This document shows positions 34,533-45,527 of a stretch of 64,000 nucleotides of DNA, piece after piece. A program made the translations under genes and the position numbers. The number at the start of each line of letters is the position of its first letter. Positions within the stretch are counted from its first letter, which is position 1. The notes under the pieces were generated by a model. That model saw only the letters and a program-made list of their open reading frames with translations. It had not been told where the DNA came from and ran no database searches. This DNA comes from Haliclona indistincta (lineage: Eukaryota > Porifera > Demospongiae > Haplosclerida > Chalinidae), in assembly GCA_964017065.1 (NCBI GenBank), contig OZ024784.1, positions 13,683,152-13,747,151 of the forward strand, given 5' to 3'.

Positions 34533-35071
34533 TTATCATTGCCGATCGGCACCTATGCCGATCGACATCGAATTAAGATGGCGGCTACTCTTGTGTGAAA
34601 ATGAGTTATCGCACATATCTCTACTGTTATACATTTCCACTGCATTTTAACTATCTCTAAGTGAATCTGAAGTGTAAGCGCTTGTAGGAAGTCTATGAAA
34701 GTCGGGACTGCTTGTTTGACGACGAAAATCAAGATGGCGACCCTCAGAGAGCCGTTGCAGATCTTCGCTGTTATAGCGTTTCTCGAGATTCTAGGCCTAT
34801 AACTATAATTAGTATGACTGTGTTTAGTGATCGTATGTTGTTTCAAGTGTTTATTTACTCACTGAGCCGCTTTCCTTGCACAACATCTTGTTCATTCACT
34901 TTTGCAAGCATCATCCCATTTTGTTCCTTTACTTTTGCAAGCATCATCCCATTTTGTTCCTTTACTTTTGTAAGCATCATCCCATCTTGCTCCTTTACTT
35001 TTGCAAGTGTCATCCCTACACTTTTTAGTTGTTTTTTAATAACCTTAGCCCCTCCCTTCAAACAAAAATTG
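34533..35071. other. spacer with a 33-bp minisatellite
   Basis: No gene recognised. At about 34888-35018 a 33-bp unit (CTTTTGCAAGCATCATCCC plus TTTTGTTCCTTTA-like sequence) occurs four times with few changes. On the minus strand the units read as an open 11-residue repeat (KVKEQNGMMLA), but with no evidence of being a gene. Confidence 0.55.
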
Positions 35072-37888
35072 TTAGGACTGCAGATTACTTAATATGTGAA
35101 GTGGTAAAACAGGTGGATCAGCATCAAGTGTGACTTCATGATAAGCCAATCCTTCAGGAGAAGCCTTCATCACAGCACCTGATCTGGTGGTGTCAGTGAT
35201 CAGCTCTAGAATACCCTCAGCAACTGTGGAGGGTCTAAAAATTAAATACATTATTATACAGTAACAAATGGGTTGCTGAATCACTTGATAGCAGCTTTCA
35301 ATACTTCTTCTCTTATTGTATCATCAGGAAATTCCACTTTAAGACTGTTTCTAGCCAAGGGAGTAGTCTATGGCATGATGTCACCGTTTCTGAAGAACAC
35401 TTAATTATCTTGGAACCAATAGACTAAAAAGAATAGCTTTATTTTAGAGTGCTACTTTGTTTAGCTCCAGAGAGAAATTAGCTTAGTTCAGTATGTGTTC
35501 TGGTACTGATTTCAGCGCAGCTGCAGTGGCAGTGCTGCCTCAGCTGGTCTCAGGACTGAAAGTACACTGTATTCTGAGAGGAGGAACTAGCTTTGTATCG
35601 TTGTCTGCTGCACTGAAGGCTGAGCTTGATATTTTTGTCTTAAGATTTCCATTCTTCGGCAAATTTCAGTACCGTTTCTTCAATGAAGCAGCTCAGTAGC
35701 ATGATAAGGCAGTTAGGCAGCATTATTATATCTCAAGTTTCATGTGGCAGCGTCACAATCAGTGTTTTCTTGCTTATATGCGCGACAGATTCTCGGCTAA
35801 GACTAAATCTGTCCAAGCGGATCATTTTCATTCAAACCAAAAAGTATCTAGGATAATTTTCATGGGTGGACAATTTTCGGTGTGACAGGCTAACCAAGTT
35901 GATAGACAATAGTTTCTCCCAGTTTGACTCATCTTCAATACCAGCATTATTACACACTATATCCAGTGATCCAAATGTCTCTTTTGTCTTAGCAAACATC
36001 TCTACCTGTAAATACACAAACAATAATATCATGTGTCACTTGGGCAAGATCAAGACAAAAACTGTAATACTATAGACAAATCATCACTATTTCCTCTGAC
36101 TTGTCAACTGGAAACAGACATGGCCGGACTTGTGATAGCTGACCATAACAGTCCTATTTGTGTAAGTTGCTACATTTGAATACTGTTCATTGGATTTACA
36201 TTAATTTTAACAACTCTTATTTCAAAATTAAGGCTCCTTGCAAGTTGTAGCTCAGGGGCTAGAAGGTTTGGGCATCCCCACTTTTCAGCCATAAGGGGGC
36301 GGCACCCCAATTGCTATTAAAGAGTTTAGCTAGCTGTTAATGCTAAAGCCTGATACAATGATGTCACCTATTACTTGGGAAGAAGACAATAATTATTATA
36401 GTCATGTAGCGTGCACAGTATTTTGCAAACACACATGAACAGTATGTGCCTTTGTGTTATCTTGTAACAATCACGCGAAGAAACGTTAGATAAGATAAGC
36501 AAGTCGAGAGCTCCACACAGGAAAACCAGGTGCCAGCCATTGTAAACATGAGGCTATGGGGTTGACATCAGATCAAGTGATAATTCTGATGTCAGTATTG
36601 CCCGTTTAGCGCAAATATAAAACTCTTTAATAAGATTTCTGACTGGCTAAACCTCTGCACTGCCAATAACAAGGCCATTTTTCAAGCTTAGCTCACCAGA
36701 CAAGTGCTTTCCTTCGTTTCCTGGAACAACATTGGCATATGACCGTGTGTACACAGAAAATCATGCTTCTCATGAATATTAATCAAAATTTCACACAGCA
36801 CAAAGGATTCATCTGAGATTCATTCCACCCGGGTATTTCAAAACTAGACTAGTTAAGGTGGCGTATACAGGTGTTATGAATATTAATGAGTGACTTTCTT
36901 TTATCTGCATCTCGTGACAGAGCAACGCTAGCAGCGTGAAACTCGCTCTGATGCATCATCGAGTGTGTCTCAATGTATAATGCAGCTTGAAACGTTGCAC
37001 AATATTCTACACCAAAGAAAAATCGACATCATACGGATACGCATTTTTCTAGCCAAAAATCTCTCCTGGCTAACCATGCAGCAAAGGCTACCAGCTGAAA
37101 TTCGACTCTTACAAACCATTTTTAGGTGCTGACAAAGACATCCAAAACAGCTATGTTCAGTGTGAGTCAACAAACGCTTCGTCTGCACCTGCAAAATTTA
37201 CTTAGCCTTAGGTAGGTTAGCCCATCTTGAGTTATGCAGGTGCATATTCTTGGCTAGAAGCTAAACAGAAATTCATGATGCGTGTTTTGGTTGCTGCCAC
37301 CAAACTGCTTTGCGTCAGAGCTTAGCATTAGAAAGAACTATTGCAGAAGTACAGCATCTGGTGTCTCTATTACTCGTCTTTACACCGTTGTAGTGTGTTT
37401 CATCTTGACACAGTGTTTGTTGTTGCTAACTTATGAATAATTAATGAGCAAACGGGGTACCGCCGGTAGCCAAATAACATGTAGGGATGAACATACATTA
37501 ATATTACACAGTAAAGTCATGTAAAAGAAACAGCAGCAATCATGCTATAAACCAATTGCTCAGGTAATTCCATAAGTGAGATAGTCTTAAACAACAACCT
37601 AAATCACCAACCAGTTTCTTGCTATCTGTGACATCACATAGCAGCATCAAAACCTTGTCTTTCCCGTACTGCTGCTCTAATTGCTTGCATGTGCTCTCCA
37701 GTTGATCAGCCATAACGTCCAGCACTCCAACCTAGTGATCAGATTAAGCTTAGATTGAGCTGTGACCTGCACTCTGCTTATCCAATAACCTTAGCTCCAT
37801 TTTTCAACAACAACCAAACAGTAGCCAACCCGAGACCCTGAGCGCCTCCAGTTACTAGAGCAACCTTGCCTGCTAGGGGCACTGCCAT
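35072..37888 (-). pseudogene. SDR gene D'' (unit 3), catalytic exons deleted
   Basis: Exons 1-3 are present (start at 37888; exon 2 ending near 37730; exon 3 at about 35886-35996 with NNAG), as is the last exon (stop at 35072-35074). Exons 4, 5 and the first half of exon 6, which would hold INMSS, YTASK and CICPW, are missing. At about 35358-35370 exon-6 sequence passes straight into sequence matching gene D intron 3 near 21549. About 1.1 kb has been deleted. A functional dehydrogenase cannot be made. Confidence 0.85.
36857..37464. mobile_element. 608-bp insertion in gene D'' intron
   Basis: Units 1 and 2 read GTTAAGCCGCTAGCC here; unit 3 has about 608 extra bases after TTAAG. The ends show only loose inverted similarity (GGTGGCGTATACAGGTG versus GGCGGTACCCCGTTTG reversed), each followed by ATTAATGAG-type sequence. 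Probably another TTAA-targeting element with worn ends. No coding content recognised. Confidence 0.5.
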
Positions 37889-38260
37889 GTTTAATATAGG
37901 TTATAGCGTGGGTCTTTGCTTTTGGGCAATTCTATTGTAATAAGCATAGATGATACAGTAATTATCTTGGTAATAAGCGGTATTATCGTAATTTTACGCT
38001 CGATACTGAGTAATTATTCATAGACTATTGATAATGACATACACCTGTACGCGCCATGCAGCTTGCTCTGCTACTGTAGCAGCCATGGTCGGGAAAGTTC
38101 TATCAAACGCTGAAGGTTATCATCAAGCGTGGTAAATACAGTATCACCTTCAGCTCCGCTTCTTTGTAGTCCATACATCTTTGCAGACGAGTGAGAAACA
38201 CAAAGTTAGCTATGCTGGTCAATGGATTTCAACAATCATGATTATTAAAATTATTTTCAT
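37889..38260. other. spacer between SDR D'' and E
   Basis: No gene seen. The right part (about 38233-38260) is shared with the 3' flanks of the B genes (AATCATGATTATTAAAATTA), marking old array homology. Confidence 0.5.
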
Positions 38261-39384
38261 TTATAGTTTAGATCTTGGTGCGGTTGGTGGAGCAGCATCA
38301 AAAGTGTGATATGATATTCCTCTAGTAGGAGTGACCCTCATCACAGCACCTGATCTGGTGGTGTCTGTGATCAGCTCTAGAATACCCTCAGCAACCATTG
38401 AGGGTCTGATAAGGAAGTAGATATACATGCAGTTAGTACTATCAGCTCACTTGACCAGTCCCTTCTTTTCCATCATTTCCTTTAGAGGCTCTGGTGCATA
38501 ATCCAATGCTAGTTGACCCATTGCAGTGTCTGCAAACCAAGGACAGATACAATTGACACGCACACCATCTATCATAGCAATCTCCTATAGTAATGATAAC
38601 AACTGAGCAGAGTGTGTCTACTATGATACCTTCATAGAGCGTGTGTAACCCACAACACCAGTTTTAGAGGCACAGTAGATTGGTGCACTGTCTGTTGGGT
38701 GAATTCCTGCACGTGTTACATTACAATGCGATAATATGACAGGGTTGGAGCACTCACCAGCCATAGAGGACACGTTGATGACTACACCACCTCTACCACC
38801 ACCATTGGTTGACATGAGCTCTATTGCTGTTATAGTACCCATAATCACGGCGTGCTGATTGATGAAGAGAGGAAAGTGCATGGTCAATAACAGTACTGCA
38901 CTGCTACTCAGATATCACGTACCAAGTTTATACAGAGGACTTTCTCCCAATCTGGATGCTCAGAAATACCGGCATTATTGACTACTATATCCAGAGATCC
39001 GAATCTCTGTTTAGTTTGTTTGAAAGCGGTCACCTGCAACATGGATGGAGGTGTGGCTGATCCAGCAGGCATAGGCAGTTAAGTTAGAGCTCACAAGTTT
39101 CTCGTGATTGGTAACGTCACATAGCAATCGCAGCACTTTTCCAGTCCCGTAAATACGTTCCAACTCAGCGCAAGTGTTACTTAATTGCTCGGCAGAGTAA
39201 TCAAGGACACCAACCTGAGTGATCGAAGTGACAACAAAAGTCGATCATGCAATCATCACAGACACAGGTTTTTATTGTCCGGCGTACATACTTTAGCTCC
39301 TTGTTGGAGCAATTTGTGAGTGGTAGCTAATCCCAGACCCTGTGCAGCACCAGTCACAAGAGCAACTTTTCCAGCTAGAGCCAT
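38261..39384 (-). CDS. SDR gene E, most diverged HPGD-like member
   Basis: Start [18 protein letters not shown] at 39384 and stop TAA at 38261-38263. Motifs: TGAAQGLG, NNAG, INVSS, YCASK (YCASKTGVVGYTRSMK) and CICPW. The sequence differs from A-D throughout (for example HAVIMGTITAIELMSTN instead of [16 protein letters not shown]). The last exon resembles those of B' and B''. It sits at the upstream end of the array, 185 bp from the divergent nucleoplasmin gene. It is probably the oldest surviving split from the family. Confidence 0.85.
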
Positions 39385-39569
39385 AACCACCGGCCAATAT
39401 ACCGCAATTACGGGCGGACACTATCGTGTCGCGGATAAACCTTTGTCGTTGTAGTAAACTGAAACGCGCAGGCGCGGGAGTTTACACACGAGGCACACAC
39501 GTGCGACTGCTATACACTAACGTTTTAGCTGAAGGCCTAAAACTATCTCTTTGAGTCTTCTTAGCAGAA
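39385..39569. promoter_or_regulatory. divergent promoter, SDR gene E / nucleoplasmin
   Basis: 185 bp separates the two start codons. The segment is GC-richer than the surroundings (GCGCAGGCGCGGG near 39466, CACACGTGCGAC near 39497 with an E-box CACGTG). No TATA box is evident. Shared promoter use is inferred from position only. Confidence 0.4.
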
Positions 39570-41469
39570 ATGGAACCATCGAGTAATGCAGTAGATTGTT
39601 TCTGGGGTAAGTGTTGTATAGATTCAACACAGAATACCTCGATTACCTCTCTTATCATCTATATCTCGTCCACGTGGCTGATTATAGGCGTGGAGCTCTC
39701 AGGCAAGAACAAAACACATTTATTCGAAGAAGAAGGAGAGGAAGACTTGGAAACAGTACTCGAGTTAAGACAAGTAAGCACTTGTCTTACACTCGTCGTT
39801 CGTCCCTCATTGATTTCTGCAGGCATGTCTAGGAGCTGATGCCAAGGAAGGTCGCAATGTAGTCCAGATCACCTCACAGAACGAAGATGATGAACCTATT
39901 ACTCACACTCTTCTCTCTATGAGAATTGGTGGCACAGAAATGGTTTGACACTTGTGACATTGAATTACAATTCATCACTGTTTGAACAAACAGGCTCCTC
40001 TTTTTATCACACTTCGACCACCTTCAAAATTAGAACTTGTCAAAGGTATACTCGTTTACTCATTTCGAGACATTGCAATATTTTGCACCTATTTAGGGAA
40101 TGGTCCAGTTCACATCATGGGTACAACCATTACCAGTAAGTTGGACCACAATATATCTGTTTCTTTGAGTGACTGGTGTTCTTGTTCAGCTATAGGCGAC
40201 CTCTCTGATGATGAAGACGAAGAAGAGGAGGATGAGGAAGAAACTGTCCCTGATGGTAAGTATTGACACATTGATACTACTAAACTATAATTATTTTTAA
40301 AATTTAGATATCCTTGCTAAGAAAGGAAAGGTAAGCTTTGTTTTGAAATGCCGTGTATTCCAATTTTCTGATTCCAATAGAAACGATCAGCATCTCCTGT
40401 TAATAACCCCACAAAGGTGTGTCTCTTGTGATTTTTACTGGGTGGTATTTTTGTTGTAGATTGCCAGAATGATCGAAGCTGAGGCTGAGGAAGACAGTGA
40501 TGAAGAGGAAGAAGACGACGAAGATGAGGAAGAGGGCAGCGATGAAGATGAGGAGGACGGTGAGGATGAAGAGGAACTCGAAAGATTTCGTATGTGTTTA
40601 GTCACTCCTTATCTCAAATACAAGTTGTGGTTTTGTTACCTCTTGTTAATGTGATGATTGTTTGTAGAGAAACCTGCCATGACCAAGAAAGGAGCCAAGA
40701 AGGCAACACTTGTAGAGGAAATGGACGATGATGAGTCAATGGTGATCCATATAATTTAGTTGTGTGATTAGCTATGGTCTGTTGTCGTAGAGTGATGAGG
40801 ATGAGGACGGAGGAGAAAGTGAAGAGGAAGAAGAGATGGAAATACTGCCACCTAAGGTAAGATGGTAGTCAAGTAATGACTAAAAATTTGTTGTGTTTCT
40901 TCAGTCAAAGAAACAGTCTCAATCTAAGGTTTGTTATGCAGCATTATCTCAATTTCATGTTATTAATTTTGTACAAAAGCCTCAGTTCAAGACTCCGCAA
41001 GCACAAAAATCAACGCTCAAGTCTTCACTGAAGTCACCTGCGTCAGCAGTAAGCTAAATCAATGGTGCATGCTGCTACTAAGTTAAACCTATATTTTCTG
41101 CCCCAAGCCTAAGCCAAAGAAAGGGTCAGAAAAAAAGCCAGCAGGCAAAGTAAGTGAAACAAACTGACATCGTATGCTTTTCAATCTCTGTTCTCTTTAG
41201 CCGACAGGAGCTTTGAGTATAAATGAAATCAAGAAGAAGCTTGCAACGGTTTGTCGGCAATCTCTCTATTGAATATTTGTTTTATTTTTCTGTCAGTCTC
41301 CAAATCTTCCAAAGAAGCTTGATAAGTTCAATAATTACATGTCAAATAATTTCAAAGTTTCGGATGCTTCAGTAAGACTATGATTGATGCACTACATAGT
41401 GTAAATGTGAATTTCTTTTTGCAGGTCAAGAAACAGCTCTGGGAGTTTGTGCAGAAAAGCAAAAAATAG
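39570..41469 (+). CDS. NPM1: nucleoplasmin/nucleophosmin family histone chaperone
   Basis: First exons 39570-39606, 39688-39773, 39823-39942, 39994-40045, 40097-40135 and 40190-40255, then many tiny exons to TAG at 41467-41469. The N-terminal core has FWGVELSGKNK, LGADAKEGRNVVQI and GNGPVHIMGTTI, typical nucleoplasmin beta-strands that pentamerise. Three acidic tracts follow (DDEDEEEEDEEE at 40203; a longer Glu/Asp run at 40480-40578; another at 40795-40845), then Lys-rich exons. The final exons encode LDKFNNYMSNNF and QLWEFVQKSKK, matching the C-terminal three-helix nucleic-acid-binding domain of NPM1. Role: nuclear/nucleolar histone chaperone. Confidence 0.9.
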
Positions 41470-42239
41470 TTGACCTTTCTATTTTGTTTCGCATGTGTAT
41501 AAACTATAAACTGCTGACTGTGCACATGTTTTGACTTGTCTGATTTCTAAAATACTATTGACCAACACTCTTATGACTATAATAATGAGGTAGACCCAGT
41601 GAGGATTGAACCAATATATTATCTATGATTGAACCAGGTACATCGGTTTCACCACTTCTTGCAATCTAAAAGCGTAAACCGTGTTCAATCTAAATCATGC
41701 AATGTAATAAACATTCCCAATAAGGCACGGATGACGCTTTATGCTTTTGTGGCTGTTGCAAGGAGTAATAAAACCACTGTAGTGAATGTGACAAATAGTA
41801 GTGATCAGCCTCAACCAAAAATTCACTACAGAAAGTATCAAACTTAGTTCAAATTTACTAACTGTTGTGCCTCATTTTTGTGTGTGGTTGTTAGCACCAG
41901 TCCAGGACTCCAGGTTATGCTATTTTCTAGGCAAGATCAGTAACTCATGATAATGTATGAAACCACTGACAGACTGACGGAAACCTGAAAAGAGTTGGAG
42001 TGTATCGATGACTTGTTTAGCAAAGCTGTTTTCTGTTAATTGCATACATGTATGACCAATCATGCTACCAGACAGTTCCTTCTGACAAACATTGTCGTCA
42101 TATTGACACTGATACTGTAATTGATAAACGATTTTTATTTCAGAGCCATTGCCATGACAATGAATGCAAGTACATGTAGTCGTACAACACACACGGTGCT
42201 GAACACACAAGTAGATATGTTGCACGAAACTGTAGAAGT
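41470..42239. other. intergenic, 5' half unassigned, 3' half TPMT flank
   Basis: No convincing gene. From about 41870 the sequence is duplicated at about 45740-46220, showing that the TPMT-like genes were copied with several hundred bases of 3' flank. An open frame of 72 codons at 41629-41847 has no recognisable domain. Confidence 0.5.
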
Positions 42240-43039
42240 TCATGTCAGTTTTTCTAAATAATGAATGTGTCTAAGTCCCCATGGAAACTGGAACTTGGCT
42301 AGGAACATAGAGCCTTCCATGTTCACTGTCTCCACAAGCTTGTGTTTGTAGAGTCCTTCAAACGATGCCCTCCCCAACTCAGGGGTTATGGAGTATGGAG
42401 CACTTGATCGCAAAGACTGGTCATACTCATTAGCCAAGAGCAGCACTCTTGCTTGTGGTCTTGTGAGTGATGATATTTTCTCCACATACTTATTTCTTTC
42501 TTGTGGAGAAATGGCACCAAATGAATTGCAATCCCACACAGCATCAAACAGACCAACGTTGTCCGGTGTACAGTCAAAAAGATTACCCACAGCAAACTTA
42601 AGATTTCTGTCTGTAGCTTCATGAATCGTTAAGTTGTCCAATTGACCTGTAAATTGTTAATAATTGTGGAAATTACTATGACAATAGCCATGCAGTCAGT
42701 TCACATGTTTTGTATGGAATGTTGTTCTCTGTGAAGAACTCCAGTGCAGCAATCTCTGACAGCTCACAACCCACTACTTTGTGTCCTTGCTCACACAGCC
42801 ATATCATGTCCAGAGTCTTACCACACAGTGGTACAAATATGGACAACTGCTGAGCTTGCTGATCAGGTGTAGTGATCAAATGAAAATGTTTCTGACATAA
42901 AAATCGATGATAAGTCTAATTAATTGTTGTTAATACTTACTTGCAGAAGGGGTTCTACTGAGTCAAGGTGCCATGTTGTATCTCTTGTTTCCCATTTTTC
43001 TTTCCAAAAAGCCTCTTGTGGTGCTGCTGACCCTGCCAT
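42240..43039 (-). CDS. TPMT: thiopurine S-methyltransferase-like protein, copy 1
   Basis: Three exons (42941-43039, 42705-42891, 42240-42646) give 230 residues. The N-terminus [16 protein letters not shown], then [20 protein letters not shown] and [10 protein letters not shown] form the SAM-binding Rossmann motifs of the TPMT family, and [16 protein letters not shown] is motif IV. These enzymes methylate thiols, or related Se/Te compounds in some lineages. The natural substrate here is unknown. CRE-like TGACGTCA lies at 43154-43161 upstream. Confidence 0.9.
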
Positions 43040-44089
43040 TGCTTAGTCTCACACGCCAATCAGCTTACAGACGTGGGTCAAGAGATAGCTTCCTTGCCAC
43101 GTAAAGTATCACACATTCACTAATAAGAAACAGACGTCATGTATGTAAGTTCCTGACGTCATGTATAAAGTATCACGTATTTATATCTTTATTCTGAGTA
43201 TTCCACATTTTGACTCTTATATCCTATTCTATAATTATCCTACAAGACTCTCGACTTACATCAACTACAGGATTACATCCTTGCTGACTAGTACCACCCA
43301 CATGGAGTCCTCTTAGTGGCGTTTCAGGATCCTGAGATTGTGACGGCACTATAGACAACCGAGGCCTTTTACTGCTTGGAGCCAGTTAGTGCATCAACAT
43401 GATCCGATCAGTGGTCAAAAGTGGCCAACCACTGTTCAGGAGAAAGGGCACTCAGAACTGCAGTAAAACCATGCATTTCAGCCATGAGATGAAGTATTTT
43501 TCACTAGCTCAGCAGCTAAGTTGCCATCCAACACATATTGATTACCAAAATTGTCTTGTCAGCAAATTCGCAATTCGGGAATCTTAATTACAATTTTACA
43601 AAAATGCCATTTCAGCAAATTTTGTTATTTGGGTTGCAGAAATGCAGTTAGGTTTTCAGTCGAAACCCTGTAATAATAATGATGAGCTTGATCGATCCCA
43701 TGTAAAATGATCTTGATCAGATGTCTTAATTATGTTCAAATTTTACAAGTTTGACCTTTGTCCTTTACTAGGGTGCATTGGAACACAATTCTTTTAGTAA
43801 TTTAGCTGATACTACTAAGCCAAATCTGTTTTTTTTTTACAATTTTATGAATTTAGGAACATAACATGTGTTTGTATTTCGTCCAAAAATCTAGTGTTGG
43901 TGTATCACACATACGCTGTATCAGTAAGAAAAGGTCTCTATGTATCACCCTATTTTGGTCTTCCTTTGCGGCTGGCTTTGTAGACGGTGTTAAAGTGAAG
44001 AAAGTTATGATTGCTAAGGTCAGAATGCATGCTGAATTTATGTAGCAGGTATTCAATAGTAATGTATTTTATTAGGTGAAGCACAGTCA
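43040..44089. other. intergenic, no gene
   Basis: Contains two GACGTCATGTAT stretches near 43132 and 43155, one forming the palindrome TGACGTCA (43154-43161), and AT-rich sequence beyond. Nothing coding recognised. The right end may contain eroded 5' parts of the YqaJ-type gene. Confidence 0.45.
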
Positions 44090-45527
44090 AGCAATATCAT
44101 TCCCTGTTTGCTACCTTGGGTTGGGATCAATAGAAATTTATGTGCTCACTGTAATTGCATGGCGGGTGCTGGTGAGGCATGTTCACATGTAGTGGCGCTA
44201 TTGTACACCATCATGGCAGGAGTTATGATGAACCAGCAAACTTCCTGTACTTGCAGGTGTATTAGTGAAATACATTTCTCTAAGCCTTGTACATCATTGA
44301 AGCGGGTAATGAGTTGTACTGATTCTGAAGTAGTGCTGTCATCAAAAGAAAAACGTTCCAAGTGTTGTCCTTGTCCTTCGGTTGATGAAAATGAGTTTTA
44401 TTCTGAACTTGAACTAGCTAGCAGCTATTCTCTCTCTTGTCCCCCTCCCCTCACTCATCTGATTTTCTTCCTTCACTTCTTTCTGTTCGGCCGTTGCCTC
44501 CATTGTTAAGTGATCTGTACAAGCCTGAGTATCTGCAAATGCCTTATCATTGCTTGCTAAATGCGTGTGAGGATGTTTTCAAGATGCTGCATGTGACTGA
44601 ACAACAAGCTGTGAACTTAGAGAAAGAGACAAGAGCTCAAAATTACGGTTTCGTCACAGGGCTGGACGAGTTACAGCATCATGCTTTAAGTCAGTGCTGT
44701 CAACTGATCTAGCCAGGCCATCACAGTCTCTAGTAAAGAGCATCTGCTATCCAGAATCATACAGATTCAGTGTTTGTGCAACCAAGTATAAGTGTATTTG
44801 TAGAAATTTAACCCTATAGTGTATTTATTGGCTTATAGGTGGAGAAGTGATCATGAAAAAGGTCCGGCAAGAGTATGTAGTAAGAGCTGAAGAACAACAT
44901 GAAACATTTGTGATTACAAACCCCAAGTTTCCTCATCTTGGTGCATCTCCAGACGGCCTGATAGCATGTGATTGCTGTGTGTTTAGAGATAAAGTGTCTC
45001 TATTGCAACAAGGATGGCTTACCAGAGAGTCCAAATTTTATTAATGATGACTCCAAATTAAAGAAAAGTCATGAATATTATTATCAGGTCCAGTTGCAAA
45101 TCCATTTATGCAAAGTTAAGTTCTGTGACTTTGTTGTTTGGATGAAGAAAGGAATTCCTGTTGAACGAACAGTGGCAGAGCAAGAAGAATTCTTTACGAA
45201 TGTTATTGCTGATGTTAATGAGTTTTACCAGTTTTGTCTCCTTCCTGAACTAATCAGTAAATTTTATACTAGACAGTCTGTTATGCCAGAAGGTTCAGTG
45301 AATGCTTGTTCCAGTTCCTCACAGTGTACTGATGCCGCTGACACTCCTAACTCATACAAATACTGCTACTGTAAAGAGTTTAAGGTTTACAAAACTATGT
45401 TAGGTTGTGACTTTGCAAACTGTAAGAATGAATGGTTTCACCTTACTTGCTTAAAGTTGAAGAAAGTGCCCAAAGGAAAATTGGTATTGTCCTTGTTTAA
45501 AAGGCATCCTAAAGCTAACACTAAGTA
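44090..45527 (+). pseudogene. decayed SWIM / YqaJ-type nuclease / PHD-finger gene
   Basis: Three modules on one strand in different frames. At 44135-44210: HCNCMAGAGEACSHVVALLY, a SWIM zinc finger. At 44640-44790: FRHRAGRVTAS and KSICYPESYRFSVCATKY. Then a roughly 50-bp intron and FPHLGASPDGLIACDCC, then EIKCLYCNKDG, the conserved blocks of YqaJ/lambda-exonuclease-like recombinase domains. At 45350-45500: YCYCKEFKVYKTMLGCDFANC, WFHLTC and WYCPCL, a PHD finger. At least four one- or two-base frame changes separate them, so no full product is possible as read. Such multi-domain genes are abundant in sponges, cnidarians and fish and are thought to spread as mobile genes. Confidence 0.7.
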
